The notes below the pieces were generated by a model that saw nothing but the letters and a program-made list of their open reading frames with translations, made no database searches and had not been told where the DNA came from. Position numbers and translations under genes: made by a program. Shown here one piece after another: positions 42,208 through 50,958 of a stretch of 64,000 nt of DNA (position 1 is the first letter of the stretch; each line of letters begins with the position of its first letter). The stretch comes from an uncultured Microbacterium sp. (GTDB taxonomy: Bacteria; Actinomycetota; Actinomycetes; Actinomycetales; Microbacteriaceae), in NCBI RefSeq assembly GCF_900078385.1, contig NZ_FLQR01000006.1, positions 310,001-374,000 of the forward strand, in the 5' to 3' direction.

Positions 42208-42393
42208 TCGTGTCTCCTTCTGTCGGCGCCGATCTCGGCTGATGTGAATCTAACTAAATATGTATCACACTTGCTGTGTTACTTTCCAGCTGTCACACAA
42301 CATTGCGTATATACTCGACGGAACGCCCCATCGCGATACGGTTCCGATAACGCCGAGTCGCCGCGGATTACAAGGAGTTCCGGAGGTAGAGAT
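42208..42393. promoter_or_regulatory. AT-rich divergent control region with a likely MarR operator
   Basis: Strikingly AT-rich for this genome between 42240 and 42315 (TCTAACTAAATATGTATCAC). TGTGTTAC (42277-42284) and GTCACACA (42293-42300) form an inverted repeat with one mismatch. TATACT at 42310-42315 is a possible -10 for the MarR gene. The combination fits autoregulation by the MarR protein with joint control of the leftward small-protein operon. Confidence 0.5.
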
Positions 42394-42912
42394 ATGCCGA
42401 AGCTGGTCATGCGGCACGAAATCGAGCACCTCTACGCTGCGCCCCCCACGTCGTCGGAGGGTCAGCGATTGAGTGCGGCAATCCTGAGGTTGCGCGAGGC
42501 GGAACGGGTGCAGGCGCAACGCACGCTGACGCGTGCGGGCCTCTCCCACCTCGACCTCTCCGCTCTGCGCTACCTCGTGCAGGGCTACCGGGACGGCCGG
42601 GACCTCAGCCCGAAGGACCTCATCGTCATGCTGGACACGTCCAGCGCGACGGTGACGAATGTGGTCGACCGGCTCGTGCACCGCTCGCTGATCGAGCGGG
42701 TGCAGCATCCGCACGACCGTCGCGCCCACTATCTCGTCCCCACCGAGGAAGCGATCGCACGCGTCGACGAGGCGTTCGCCGCTCACCACAAGGCCGTGGT
42801 CGACGTCATCGAGTCGCTGTCCCCCGAGGACGCGAAGATCGGCGCCGACATCATCTCGAAGCTCGCCGACTCGCTCGTCGAGTTGTCCGAGGCCGACGCC
42901 AAGACGCGCTGA
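42394..42912 (+). CDS. MarR-family regulator adjacent to the DUF7882 operon
   Basis: 172-aa winged-helix regulator. SALRYLVQGYRDGRDLSPKDL and the recognition segment SSATVTNVVDRLVHRSLIE are followed by the wing QHPHDRRAHYLVPTEE. A GGAGG site lies seven bases before the ATG at 42394. Divergent from the small-protein/DUF7882 unit across an AT-rich spacer; likely its regulator. Ligand unknown. Confidence 0.87.
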   Translation: MPKLVMRHEIEHLYAAPPTSSEGQRLSAAILRLREAERVQAQRTLTRAGLSHLDLSALRYLVQGYRDGRDLSPKDLIVMLDTSSATVTNVVDRLVHRSLIERVQHPHDRRAHYLVPTEEAIARVDEAFAAHHKAVVDVIESLSPEDAKIGADIISKLADSLVELSEADAKTR

Positions 42913-42950
42913 CTCCGGGGCAGGCTGTCGCGGGGGCGCGCTGACGCGCG

Positions 42951-43685
42951 TCAGACGATCGTGGCGCCGAACAGCGTCCCGACCGCGAAAGTGGCGCCCA
43001 GCGCCAGCATCCCGCCGATCACGGTGCGCAGCACCGCGCGTCCGCGGCTGGAGCCGCCGATCCACGCCGCCACATAGCCCGTGAGCGCGAGGGCCGCGAG
43101 GACGGCGACGAAGGTCCAGACGATGCGGGCCGGATGCGGCAGCAGCAGCACGGTCGCCAGCGGCAGGAGCGCACCGATCGTGAAGGCGATCCCGGACGCG
43201 AGCGCCGCGTGCCAAGGGCTGACGACATCCTGCTGATCGATGTTGAGCTCCATCGAGAGGTGCGCCCGGAGCGCATCCTTCTCGGTCAGCTCGACCGCGA
43301 CCAGACGCGCCGTCTCGGGCCGCAGCCCCTGCGCCTCGTAGAGGCCGACGAGCTCCTCGAGCTCCTCCTCCGGCTCCTCTGCGAGCTCCCGGCGCTCCTT
43401 CGCGATCAGGGCCCGCTCGCTGTCGCGCTGGCTGGACACCGAGACGTACTCGCCCAGCGCCATCGAGATGGCACCGCCCACGAGCGCCGCGGCCCCCGCG
43501 AGCAGGACCGGCAGCGAATCGGAGGTCGCGCTCGCGACGCCGACCACGACGGCTGCCGTCGAGACGATGCCGTCGTTCGCGCCCAGCACGCCGGCGCGCA
43601 GCCAGTTCAGGCGCTGCGAGAGGCCGGCCGCGTGCGGTTCTCCGGCGTGTCCGACCGGGATCGGGGAGCTGGCGGGGCTGGTCAT
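42951..43685 (-). CDS. VIT1/CCC1-family iron/manganese transporter
   Basis: 244-aa membrane protein with five helices. LRAGVLGANDGIVSTAAVVVG in helix 1 and GAISMALGEYVSVSSQRDSE in helix 2 are family signatures; the cytosolic acidic helical stretch (EEPEEELEELVGLYEAQG) corresponds to the metal-binding domain. It probably exports Fe2+/Mn2+ from the cytosol. Convergent with the MarR gene. Together with dps it may contribute to metal/oxidative homeostasis. Confidence 0.9.
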   Translation of the reverse strand: MTSPASSPIPVGHAGEPHAAGLSQRLNWLRAGVLGANDGIVSTAAVVVGVASATSDSLPVLLAGAAALVGGAISMALGEYVSVSSQRDSERALIAKERRELAEEPEEELEELVGLYEAQGLRPETARLVAVELTEKDALRAHLSMELNIDQQDVVSPWHAALASGIAFTIGALLPLATVLLLPHPARIVWTFVAVLAALALTGYVAAWIGGSSRGRAVLRTVIGGMLALGATFAVGTLFGATIV

Positions 43686-43829
43686 ACCGCCAGGCTAGGC
43701 CGTCCGGGGCGCGATCTGCAGGACCCGGTGCGACGCGTGAGGCCCATGACGCGCCATCCGCCCCGCCGGCACCCGGTGCCCCTGCCGTTCGCTGCGGTGC
43801 GGCGGTACGCTCATGCCCCGCCGCGCGCC

Positions 43830-44921
43830 TCATGAGGCGCCGACGAAGCTGCGCTGCTCGACGAGGGGACAGGTGAAGACGTCGCGCTCCCCGAGCCCCA
43901 CGCGGTTGATGTAGCGCACGACGATCGCGTACGACGCGAGGAGCCCGACGCTGGTGTACGGCACACCGTGCTCGCGGCAGTACTCCGCGATGATCGGCGC
44001 GGCCCGGCGCAGATGCGGGCGGGGCATCGAGGGGAAGAGGTGGTGCTCGACCTGGTAGTTGAGCCCACCCATGGTGACATCGAGCAGCCGGCCGCCGCGC
44101 ACGTCACGGCTCATCATGACCTGGCGGTGCAGGAAGTCGAGCTTCATGTCGCGCGGGACGATCGGCATCCCCTTGTGATTCGGCGCGAAGGAGATGCCCA
44201 TGTAGAAGCCGAAGAGGCCCAGCTGCACACCCAGGAATGCGAGCGCGACCCCGGGCGAGAGCACGAGGAAGACGAGCACCGCGAACCCGACGATCCGGAC
44301 GAGCATCAACCCGATCTCGACCCAGCGACGGTCGAGGTGCTCGCGCACGGCCACGCGGCGGATGCCGGACGCGTGCAGGGACACCCCCTCGAACAGCAGG
44401 ATGGGGAAGAAGAAGATGCCCTGGTGCGCGCGCAGCCATTGGACCGCGCGGTTGCGCGGCCGGGCGCGCTGCTCCGGGGCGACGACGATGACCGGGAGCT
44501 CGATGTCGGGATCGGCGCCGATCTTGTTCGGGTTCGCGTGGTGCCGGGTGTGCTTGTGCTGCCACCAGCCGTAGCTCATCCCGACGAGGAGGTCGCCGAG
44601 GACGAGGCTCGTCCAATCGTTCCACCGCCCGGACACGAAGATCTGGCGGTGCGCCGCGTCATGGCCGAGGAACGCGATCTGCGTGAAGACGACGGCGAGG
44701 ACCGCCGCCGTGAACATCTGCCACCACGTGTCGCCGATGACGGCGAACGCGACCAGGCAGGCGGCCAGCAGCAGCGGCAGCCCGATGAGTTTGGACCAGT
44801 AGTAGCCGTAGCGCCGCCGGAGCAGTCCGCTGTCGCGGACCTTCTGCGCCAGATCCGAGAACTCGCTGACCGCTCGACCGGCGCCGCGGTCGGTGCGTGG
44901 GATGGTGCGGATGACGTCCAC
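43830..44921 (-). CDS. Membrane fatty-acid desaturase, second copy
   Basis: 363-aa paralog of the desaturase at 29770: boxes HDAAH (87-91), HKHTRHH (122-128) and QVEHH near 294, with the same NYQVEHHLFPSMPRPHL and SFAPNHKGMPI surroundings. GTG start at 44921 with GAGGAGG six bases upstream. Stands alone with a divergent hydrolase operon. Two copies may differ in temperature response or regiospecificity. Confidence 0.9.
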   Translation of the reverse strand: MDVIRTIPRTDRGAGRAVSEFSDLAQKVRDSGLLRRRYGYYWSKLIGLPLLLAACLVAFAVIGDTWWQMFTAAVLAVVFTQIAFLGHDAAHRQIFVSGRWNDWTSLVLGDLLVGMSYGWWQHKHTRHHANPNKIGADPDIELPVIVVAPEQRARPRNRAVQWLRAHQGIFFFPILLFEGVSLHASGIRRVAVREHLDRRWVEIGLMLVRIVGFAVLVFLVLSPGVALAFLGVQLGLFGFYMGISFAPNHKGMPIVPRDMKLDFLHRQVMMSRDVRGGRLLDVTMGGLNYQVEHHLFPSMPRPHLRRAAPIIAEYCREHGVPYTSVGLLASYAIVVRYINRVGLGERDVFTCPLVEQRSFVGAS

Positions 44922-45159
44922 GATGCCCTCCTCGATGTTCAGGGCTGCGGAGCTGGCTCCGACGCTACGCCCTCAGCCTGTGCGCCTCACAGGTTCGGGG
45001 TGCGGTGCGAACGGCAGGATCGGACGTGACAAGTGGGGCGGATGTCGCGCCGTTCGCCCCACCCGCACCGTCTCCTCCTACGGTTCGCGTGGCATAGCGC
45101 GGCGGGATGCCGATGGCAACCCGCTGCCGGGTGCGCAGCGCATCCCGCATACTCGGCAC
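44922..45159. promoter_or_regulatory. Divergent spacer with two hairpins
   Basis: Region between the desaturase (-) and alpha/beta hydrolase (+) starts. CGAACGGC near 45008 pairs with GCCGTTCG near 45051, and GCGGGATGC (45102-45110) pairs perfectly with GCATCCCGC (45140-45148). The second hairpin ends 12 bases before the hydrolase GTG and could control its expression. No clear promoter elements. Confidence 0.35.
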
Positions 45160-45966
45160 GTGACTGCGACTTCGACGGCGACTGCCGCTTCCGGCTCGGC
45201 ACCCCGGCGGCCGCGCCGCATCGACGTCGAGGACCTGGCCTTCCGCGTCATCTCCGGCGGGCCCGAAGCGGCGAGCGCGCTGCGGCCGCCGGTCGTCCTC
45301 GTGCACGGGATCGGCGTCTCGCACCGCTACCTCGCCCGGCTCCACGCCACCCTGGCCCTCGACGGGTCGGTGCACTCCATCGACATGCCCGGATACGCGG
45401 GGCTCCCCAAGCCCGGGCGGGACGTCCCCGTGGAGGCGATGGCGCACGCACTGACGGCCGTGATCGCCGGACTCGACCTCGGTCCCGTCGTCCTGGTCGG
45501 ACACTCGATGGGCGCGCAGTGGGTCGTCGAGGCGGCGGCGCAGCGGCCCGACCTCGTGACCGACGTCGTCGTCATGGGACCGGTGGCCGATGCCGCGCAC
45601 CGCACGCTCCGCGCCCAGCTCACCGCACTGGCCGTCGACACGCTCGGCGAGACACCCACCGTCAATGCGATCGTCCTCACTGACTATTTCCGCTGTGGGG
45701 TGCCGTGGTACCTCGCGCAGGTCCGGCACATGCTGTCCTACCCCATCGAGGACCGCGTCGCGGCGCTGGACGTGCCGGTGATGGTTCTCCGCGGGGCCCG
45801 CGATCCGATCGCGGGGCGCGAGTGGTGCCGCACCCTGCGGGACGCCACCGCGACGGCGACACTCGTCGAGATCCCGCGCGGGTTCCACGTCGTCCAGCAC
45901 ACCGCGCCACGAGCGGTGGCCTCCGCGATCCGCGCTCTCACGGGACGATCCCGGGTGACACCGTGA
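45160..45966 (+). CDS. Alpha/beta hydrolase
   Basis: 268-aa hydrolase. PPVVLVHGIGVSHRYLARL carries the oxyanion HG, VVLVGHSMGAQWVVE the nucleophile elbow GHSMG, VMVLRGARDPIAG the acid Asp and GFHVVQHTAP the His. GTG at 45160 starts a Thr/Ala-rich leader. GTGA-coupled to a second hydrolase. Esterase or lactonase activity is likely; substrate not evident. Confidence 0.85.
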   Translation: MTATSTATAASGSAPRRPRRIDVEDLAFRVISGGPEAASALRPPVVLVHGIGVSHRYLARLHATLALDGSVHSIDMPGYAGLPKPGRDVPVEAMAHALTAVIAGLDLGPVVLVGHSMGAQWVVEAAAQRPDLVTDVVVMGPVADAAHRTLRAQLTALAVDTLGETPTVNAIVLTDYFRCGVPWYLAQVRHMLSYPIEDRVAALDVPVMVLRGARDPIAGREWCRTLRDATATATLVEIPRGFHVVQHTAPRAVASAIRALTGRSRVTP

Positions 45967-46628
45967 TCCGCACGGCGCGGGTCCTGGTGTGGTGGTTCCG
46001 GGACTACGCCTATGCGGGCTTCTGGCAGCTGCGGGCCACGTTCAACCGCACCGATCCGGCGATCTTCCGCACGGGCGATCGCACGCCGATCGTCATCCTG
46101 CCGGGCGTCTACGAGACGTGGAAGTTCATGCAGCCCCTCGTCGCGGCCATGCACGATCGGGGCCATCCCGTCCACGTCGTCGAGCTGCTGCGCCGCAACC
46201 GCCGCCCCGTGGCCGAGATGGCCGAGAAGGTCACCGCCTACCTCGAGCAGCGGGATCTCCGCGACGTCGTCCTCGTGGCGCACAGCAAAGGCGGGCTCGT
46301 CGGCAAGCAGGTCATGGTCGGCCCGGCCGGCGACCGCGTCCGGTCGATGGTGGCCGTCGCGACGCCGTTCGCGGGGTCCCGCTACGCCACGATGCTTCCG
46401 GCCCGCTCGCTGCGCCTGTTCTCCCCACGGGATGCCACGATCGTGGCGCTCGGCGGGCAGCTGACCTTCAACACCCGCATCGTCTCGATCTACGGCACGT
46501 TCGACCCGCACATCCCGGAGCGGAGCGAACTGGCAGGCGCCCGGAACGTCATGCTCACGACCGGCGGGCATTTCCGGATCCTCGCGCACCCGCGAGTGCT
46601 CGAGGAGGTCGAGACCGCGGCCGCCTGA
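45963..46628 (+). CDS. Lipase-like alpha/beta hydrolase
   Basis: 221-aa protein with VVLVAHSKGGLVGKQVM (lipase-type elbow AHSKG), preceded by IVILPGVYETWKFMQPLV and ended by TTGGHFRILAHP holding the likely catalytic His. The N-terminal VLVWWFRDYAYAGFWQLR looks membrane-associated. Coupled to the upstream hydrolase by GTGA; the pair probably acts on related lipidic or ester substrates. Confidence 0.8.
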   Translation: MIRTARVLVWWFRDYAYAGFWQLRATFNRTDPAIFRTGDRTPIVILPGVYETWKFMQPLVAAMHDRGHPVHVVELLRRNRRPVAEMAEKVTAYLEQRDLRDVVLVAHSKGGLVGKQVMVGPAGDRVRSMVAVATPFAGSRYATMLPARSLRLFSPRDATIVALGGQLTFNTRIVSIYGTFDPHIPERSELAGARNVMLTTGGHFRILAHPRVLEEVETAAA

Positions 46629-46637
46629 TCCGCCCCG

Positions 46638-48014
46638 TCAGCCGGCATCCACCGTCGCGCGTCGCGGGTCGCGGATGCCGAGCCAGGAGACCACTCCCCC
46701 GCCGGCCAGCAGCACTGCGCACACGACCACGACCCGGTGCAGCCCCGCGAGGTCGAGATCTTCGGCGACGATCAGTGCGAGGGATGCGACGGTCAGGAGC
46801 CCCGCGATGCGTGCCACCGCGTTGTTCACCGCCGAGGCGACACCCGCGTGCACCGACTCGATCGCCCCCAGGATGGCCGCCGTCAGGGGCGACACGGTCA
46901 GGGCGAGCCCCAGTCCGAACACGAGCATGCTCGGCAGCACCTGCCACCAGTACGAGAACGCCTCCGACACGGTCAGCAGCAGCAGGCATCCCGCGGCCAT
47001 GAGGAGAGGCCCGACGGTCATGAACACGCGCGCACCCCACCGCCCGGCGAGAGCGCCGGCGCGGGAGCTCAAGAGAGCGACCATCGCCGTCGAGGGCAGG
47101 CTCGCGAGCCCGGCGGCCGTCGCGGAGAGGCCCGCGTTCTCCTGCAGATACACCGCGACGACCATCATGTTCAGCGACAGCGCGCCGTAGATCAGCAGGG
47201 TGGCGAGGTTTCCCGTCGAGAAGTTCCGCACCCGGAAGAGCTCGAGCGGCAGCATCGGCGAGGCGACGTGGCGCTGGCGGCGGACGAACGCGACCAGCAG
47301 GATGAGGCCGCCGATGCCCGTGCCCCAGACGAGCGGATGCTCCCACCCGAGGCGGGCCTGTTCGATGAGGGCGACCACCGTCGCGCCGAGGCCGAGGGCG
47401 CACAGCGTCGCCCCGAGCCAATCGGCGCGCGCGCCCGGCTGCCGGACATCCTGCACCCCCATGCGCGGCAGCAGGAAGAGGGTCACGGCGATCGGGATGA
47501 CGTTGATGAAGAACGCCCACCGCCAGGACGCGAGGTCGATCAGCACGCCGCCCAGCAGCGGCCCCGCGAGCAGGGAAGCGGTCGTGAGCGCGGTCCAGAT
47601 GCCGATGGCGCGCGCCTGCGCGACCCCCTGGAATGTCGAGGTGATGAGCGCGAGCGAGCTCGGGACCAGGAATGCGCCGGCGGCCCCCTGCAGGGCCCGC
47701 GCCGCGATGAGCACCGTGGGGTCGGGCGCGAGACCCACCGCGACCGAGGCGATGCCGAACCCGATGAGGCCCAGGCGGATCACGAGGACGCGGCCGAACG
47801 CATCGCTGACCGAGCCGGCGAGCAGGATGAGCGCGCCGAGCGTGATGAGGTACGCGTCGACCGCCCATTGCTGCGTCACGAGGCCGCCGCCGAGATCCCG
47901 GCTGATGGCGGGGAGCGCGACGTTGACGATCGTCCCGTCCAGGAACGCCACGAAGGAGGCGAGCACGGCGACCGTCAGGACCGTCCGCGCGGGACCGGTG
48001 ATCGGTGCGCTCAT
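46638..48014 (-). CDS. MFS efflux transporter, EmrB/QacA (DHA2) type
   Basis: 458-aa multidrug-type exporter with 12-14 helices. FVAFLDGTIVNVALPAIS near the N terminus is the DHA2 signature, followed by VTQQWAVDAYLITLGAL, and helix 5 motif AGPLLGGVLIDLASWRWAFF. Single gene, no adjacent regulator. Drug or metabolite export. Confidence 0.9.
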   Translation of the reverse strand: MSAPITGPARTVLTVAVLASFVAFLDGTIVNVALPAISRDLGGGLVTQQWAVDAYLITLGALILLAGSVSDAFGRVLVIRLGLIGFGIASVAVGLAPDPTVLIAARALQGAAGAFLVPSSLALITSTFQGVAQARAIGIWTALTTASLLAGPLLGGVLIDLASWRWAFFINVIPIAVTLFLLPRMGVQDVRQPGARADWLGATLCALGLGATVVALIEQARLGWEHPLVWGTGIGGLILLVAFVRRQRHVASPMLPLELFRVRNFSTGNLATLLIYGALSLNMMVVAVYLQENAGLSATAAGLASLPSTAMVALLSSRAGALAGRWGARVFMTVGPLLMAAGCLLLLTVSEAFSYWWQVLPSMLVFGLGLALTVSPLTAAILGAIESVHAGVASAVNNAVARIAGLLTVASLALIVAEDLDLAGLHRVVVVCAVLLAGGGVVSWLGIRDPRRATVDAG

Positions 48015-48094
48015 GCGGTCAACCTACGCCGCCCGGAGAGGTGCCGGGGCGGCGACGCGTGTCTACAGTGGTGACGAGTGGAGTCGGAGGTCGG

Positions 48095-48733
48095 ATGCGG
48101 GCACTCATCGCGAGCGGCGCGGGGCGCTACGCCGACCCGTGGCATCCGTTCCCGCGCACGACGCCACTCGTGTCGGCCGCACTGGCGGACGCGGGGTTCG
48201 AGGTGAGCGTCGACGACGTCGACAGCGCCCTGACCCGGCTTCGGGGTGTCGACCTCTTGGTCCTCCATGCGGGCGCCCCGGGGGACGGCGCTCCCCCGCC
48301 GGATGCCGCGGCGGCGGGCCTCGCGGACGCACAGGCGCGTGGGATCGGTGTCCTCGCCGTGCACATCGGGCTGCGCTGCCTGCAGGCCCTCCCGGGCGGG
48401 CCGGAACTGCTGGGCGGGCGGTGGGTCGACGACGTGTCCTGGCACCCGCCGCTCGGACGCACGACCATTCACGGCGGCACCCTGCCGGGCGGCGGGGCGC
48501 TGGCCGACTTCGACGTCGAGGACGAGCGGTACCTGGGCCTGCAGCTGCTCGGTACGCGCGCCGAGGTCGCCCACCACGAGCACGACGGCGTCCTGTCACC
48601 GACCGCCTGGGTGCGCGAAGTGGGCGCCGCGCGGATCGCGGTGGACCTGCTCGGCCATGACGAGCGGTCCTACGATTCGGCGGGGCGCCGCGCGCTCCTC
48701 GGTGCGCTCGCAGCGTGGGCGGCACGCGGATGA
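48095..48733 (+). CDS. ThuA-like domain protein
   Basis: 212-aa protein of the ThuA/type-1 glutamine amidotransferase-like fold: MRALIASGAGRYADPWHPF, DLLVLHAGAPG and GVLAVHIGLRCLQ (position of the amidotransferase nucleophile lacks an obvious Cys triad). The ATG at 48095 follows GGAGGTCGG. ThuA-like proteins occur in sugar catabolism. Coupled by ATGA to the next gene. Confidence 0.75.
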   Translation: MRALIASGAGRYADPWHPFPRTTPLVSAALADAGFEVSVDDVDSALTRLRGVDLLVLHAGAPGDGAPPPDAAAAGLADAQARGIGVLAVHIGLRCLQALPGGPELLGGRWVDDVSWHPPLGRTTIHGGTLPGGGALADFDVEDERYLGLQLLGTRAEVAHHEHDGVLSPTAWVREVGAARIAVDLLGHDERSYDSAGRRALLGALAAWAARG

Positions 48734-49728
48734 CGACCGCGGAAACGGATGCCGTCGTGGCACGCCTGCTGCGCAGCGACGAGCCATCGATACGCTGGCG
48801 CGTGCGTGCAGAGCTCCTCGGCGAACCGGTGGACGCGCGGCCGATGCGGGCACTCCGGAAGGAGATTCGCGATTCGGCGCGGGTGCGCACGATCATCGCC
48901 GCGGCGGCCGATCTGCAGCCGTACGCGAAATGGCGCGGCGCGCACTGGGCACTCCTTTCCCTCGCCGCCCTCGGCTACCCGCCCGGCGACGCCGCACTCC
49001 TTCCGCTCCGCGATGCCGTGCTGGGTCACTGGCTGTCGCCCCGCTACCTGGTCGACCGGGACGTGCCGCGCGTGACACCTCAGGTGACGCGGACGGCGGT
49101 CCCCCGCGTGGGGGGCCGGTCACGCCGGTGCGGATCGCAGCACGGCGGCGCCCTGCTCGCGATCACCCGCCTCGGCGTCGACGACGGGCGCGGGGAGGTG
49201 CTCGCGGCGCGGCTCTCGGACTGGCAGTGGCCGGACGGCGGCTGGAACTGCGACCGCGACCCGGCAGCGGCGATGTCGTCGGTGAACGAGACCCTCCTTC
49301 CCATGCGCGGGCTGCACGCGTTCGCCGAGGCGACCGGAGATACCGTCGCCGCTGCGAGCGCACGCGCGGCGGCAGAGGTGTTCCTGCAGCGCCGCGTCGC
49401 ATGGCGTCGGCGGACCCCCGGCGAGCCGATCGCGTCCGACGTCCTGAAGCTGCACCACCCGGTCTACTGGCACTACGACGTACTCGCCGGCCTCGTCGGT
49501 CTCGCCGAGCTCGACATGGTCGGTGATCCCCGCTGCCATGACGCGATCGACCACCTCGAATCATTGCGCCGCCCGGACGGCCAGTGGAGCGCGACCGCAC
49601 GCTACTGGCGACTTGCCGCAGAGGGATCGAACATCGAGTCCGTGCCGTGGGACACGGTCTCGACCCGCACGCCGAACGAATGGGTGACTCTCGACGCGCT
49701 CCTCACCCTCAAGGCCGCAGGACGCTGA
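48730..49728 (+). CDS. Prenyltransferase/squalene-cyclase-fold protein of unknown function
   Basis: 332-aa alpha/alpha-toroid protein. A QW-type repeat is visible in LSDWQWPDGGWNCDRDP and a second in LRRPDGQWSATARYW. No DxDD or cyclase catalytic motif was seen, so it is probably not a terpene cyclase; similar proteins are annotated only as hypothetical. Translation is coupled to the ThuA-like gene. Confidence 0.7.
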   Translation: MTTAETDAVVARLLRSDEPSIRWRVRAELLGEPVDARPMRALRKEIRDSARVRTIIAAAADLQPYAKWRGAHWALLSLAALGYPPGDAALLPLRDAVLGHWLSPRYLVDRDVPRVTPQVTRTAVPRVGGRSRRCGSQHGGALLAITRLGVDDGRGEVLAARLSDWQWPDGGWNCDRDPAAAMSSVNETLLPMRGLHAFAEATGDTVAAASARAAAEVFLQRRVAWRRRTPGEPIASDVLKLHHPVYWHYDVLAGLVGLAELDMVGDPRCHDAIDHLESLRRPDGQWSATARYWRLAAEGSNIESVPWDTVSTRTPNEWVTLDALLTLKAAGR

Positions 49729-49735
49729 CGGCGGA

Positions 49736-50413
49736 TCACTCCGATTCGAGGCTGCTCGTGTGGTGCGGAGTGCCGACCGGCTTGGATTCGGACGACCCGC
49801 GCTGCCTCAGATAGATCGAGAACGCGACCATCGCGCCCACCGCGAGGAACTCCGATTGCCAATTCTGGAGCGTACGGTTCCAGAACTCCGCCGACGCGAC
49901 GTAGTCCAGCCACGTCTCCGGCGGCATGCCGTGCTGGGCATTCTGTTCATTGGCCACGATGTGCCCGGCGAGAGACTGCGCGAACCACGACAGCAGGAAG
50001 ATCGTCCCCATCACGATCAGCAGGGAGTTCGAGTAGATCCACAGGCGGATGCCGCGGACGCGCGCCCAGGAGGGCGAGTCGGGGCGCGCGTGCTCGCCGA
50101 CCATCTGGTCCTCGTCCGAGCCCAGCCCCTCATCTCCCGGCTTCTTCGACTCGGGTGACCCCCGCTGGATCAACCAGATCGTCGCGAGGATGAAGAGGAA
50201 GAACTGCAGGAACTCGGACTGCCAGTTCTCGGCGACGTCGACGAGGAAGTCCGAGGAAGTGACGAACTGCCAATAGCCGACAGCAGCCTGGCCGTGCTGC
50301 GCGTTCTCCTCATTGAGGTAGGCGTGTCCGGCAAAGGACTGCCCGAGGAGGGACAGCATGAAGATGAGGAGGAAAGCAAGGCTCAGCCCGTTGTCGCGCG
50401 CGACGCGAGTCAT
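49736..50413 (-). CDS. DUF6766-like membrane protein with an internal duplication
   Basis: 225-aa membrane protein made of two similar halves. LLGQSFAGHAYLNEENAQHG and ENWQSEFLQFFLFILATIWL in the first correspond to FAQSLAGHIVANEQNAQHG and QNWQSEFLAVGAMVAFSIYL in the second, each ending near QRGSPESK/QRGSSESK. Four membrane helices in total with a charged linker. ATG at 50413. Preceded by a 36-residue micro-protein gene one base away. Function unknown. Confidence 0.75.
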   Translation of the reverse strand: MTRVARDNGLSLAFLLIFMLSLLGQSFAGHAYLNEENAQHGQAAVGYWQFVTSSDFLVDVAENWQSEFLQFFLFILATIWLIQRGSPESKKPGDEGLGSDEDQMVGEHARPDSPSWARVRGIRLWIYSNSLLIVMGTIFLLSWFAQSLAGHIVANEQNAQHGMPPETWLDYVASAEFWNRTLQNWQSEFLAVGAMVAFSIYLRQRGSSESKPVGTPHHTSSLESE

Positions 50414-50414
50414 C

Positions 50415-50525
50415 TCAGCGCCCCGCAAGCGGTAGGGCGATCATGACCGCCAGCCCGACCACGGCGACGACCATCCATGACCAGAACATCGCCCGCATCC
50501 CTGCATGCGGCGTCTCGTGTCCCAT
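50415..50525 (-). CDS. 36-residue membrane micro-protein
   Basis: Very short gene: MGHETPHAGMRAMFWSW followed by a single hydrophobic helix (MVVAVVGLAVMIALPLAG). GGGAG lies seven bases before the ATG at 50525, and the stop is one base from the DUF6766 start, so the two are co-translated. Likely a partner or modulator of that membrane protein. Confidence 0.6.
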   Translation of the reverse strand: MGHETPHAGMRAMFWSWMVVAVVGLAVMIALPLAGR

Positions 50526-50542
50526 GGCAAGCTCCCGGCTCG

Positions 50543-50875
50543 TCAATCGAAGTCGTCATCCGCGTCGGAGAACGACGAGGCCTCCTCGGTCACGGGACGC
50601 GACGGGCGCAGCTTGGCGGCCCGCATCCGCAGTTCGGCGATGACCGCAGCGTCACCCCCGATCTCCTCTACTCCGGTCGCCGGCATCGTGTAGAGCTGGC
50701 TCGCCGGGCCGATGAGGAGCTCGGCGATGGTCGTGGCGCCGGTCTCGTCGACCACCGGCACGGCGACGACGTCGGAGGTGTTCGCCTCGGCGAGCGCCGA
50801 CGCGTAATCCAGCAGCGCGGCCGCCGTGTCGTCCGCCATCAGGATCGTGTCGCCGGTGTAGTGGAATCGTTGCAT
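50543..50875 (-). CDS. Hypothetical small protein
   Basis: 110-aa soluble acidic protein: MQRFHYTGDTILMADDTAAALLDY, a strand-rich middle (DVVAVPVVDETGATTIAELL) and an acidic C-terminal tail (EEASSFSDADDDFD). The FHYTGD start is reminiscent of the YYGG starts of the small proteins at 36189-36787, but homology is not claimed. 17 bases upstream of the micro-protein gene, so likely the head of that operon. Confidence 0.65.
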   Translation of the reverse strand: MQRFHYTGDTILMADDTAAALLDYASALAEANTSDVVAVPVVDETGATTIAELLIGPASQLYTMPATGVEEIGGDAAVIAELRMRAAKLRPSRPVTEEASSFSDADDDFD

Positions 50876-50958
50876 GACGCCATCCTGCCCAACACGGCGC
50901 GCGGCCTCGCAGGGGTTGCGCATGCGCTTTCCGGTGCTTATCGTTCGCGCCGCGACGA

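Noticed and set aside
43740..43835. Short plus-strand frame near 43740 with Arg/Pro-rich product
   Set aside because: Runs into the desaturase gene on the opposite strand, no ribosome site, no conserved features.
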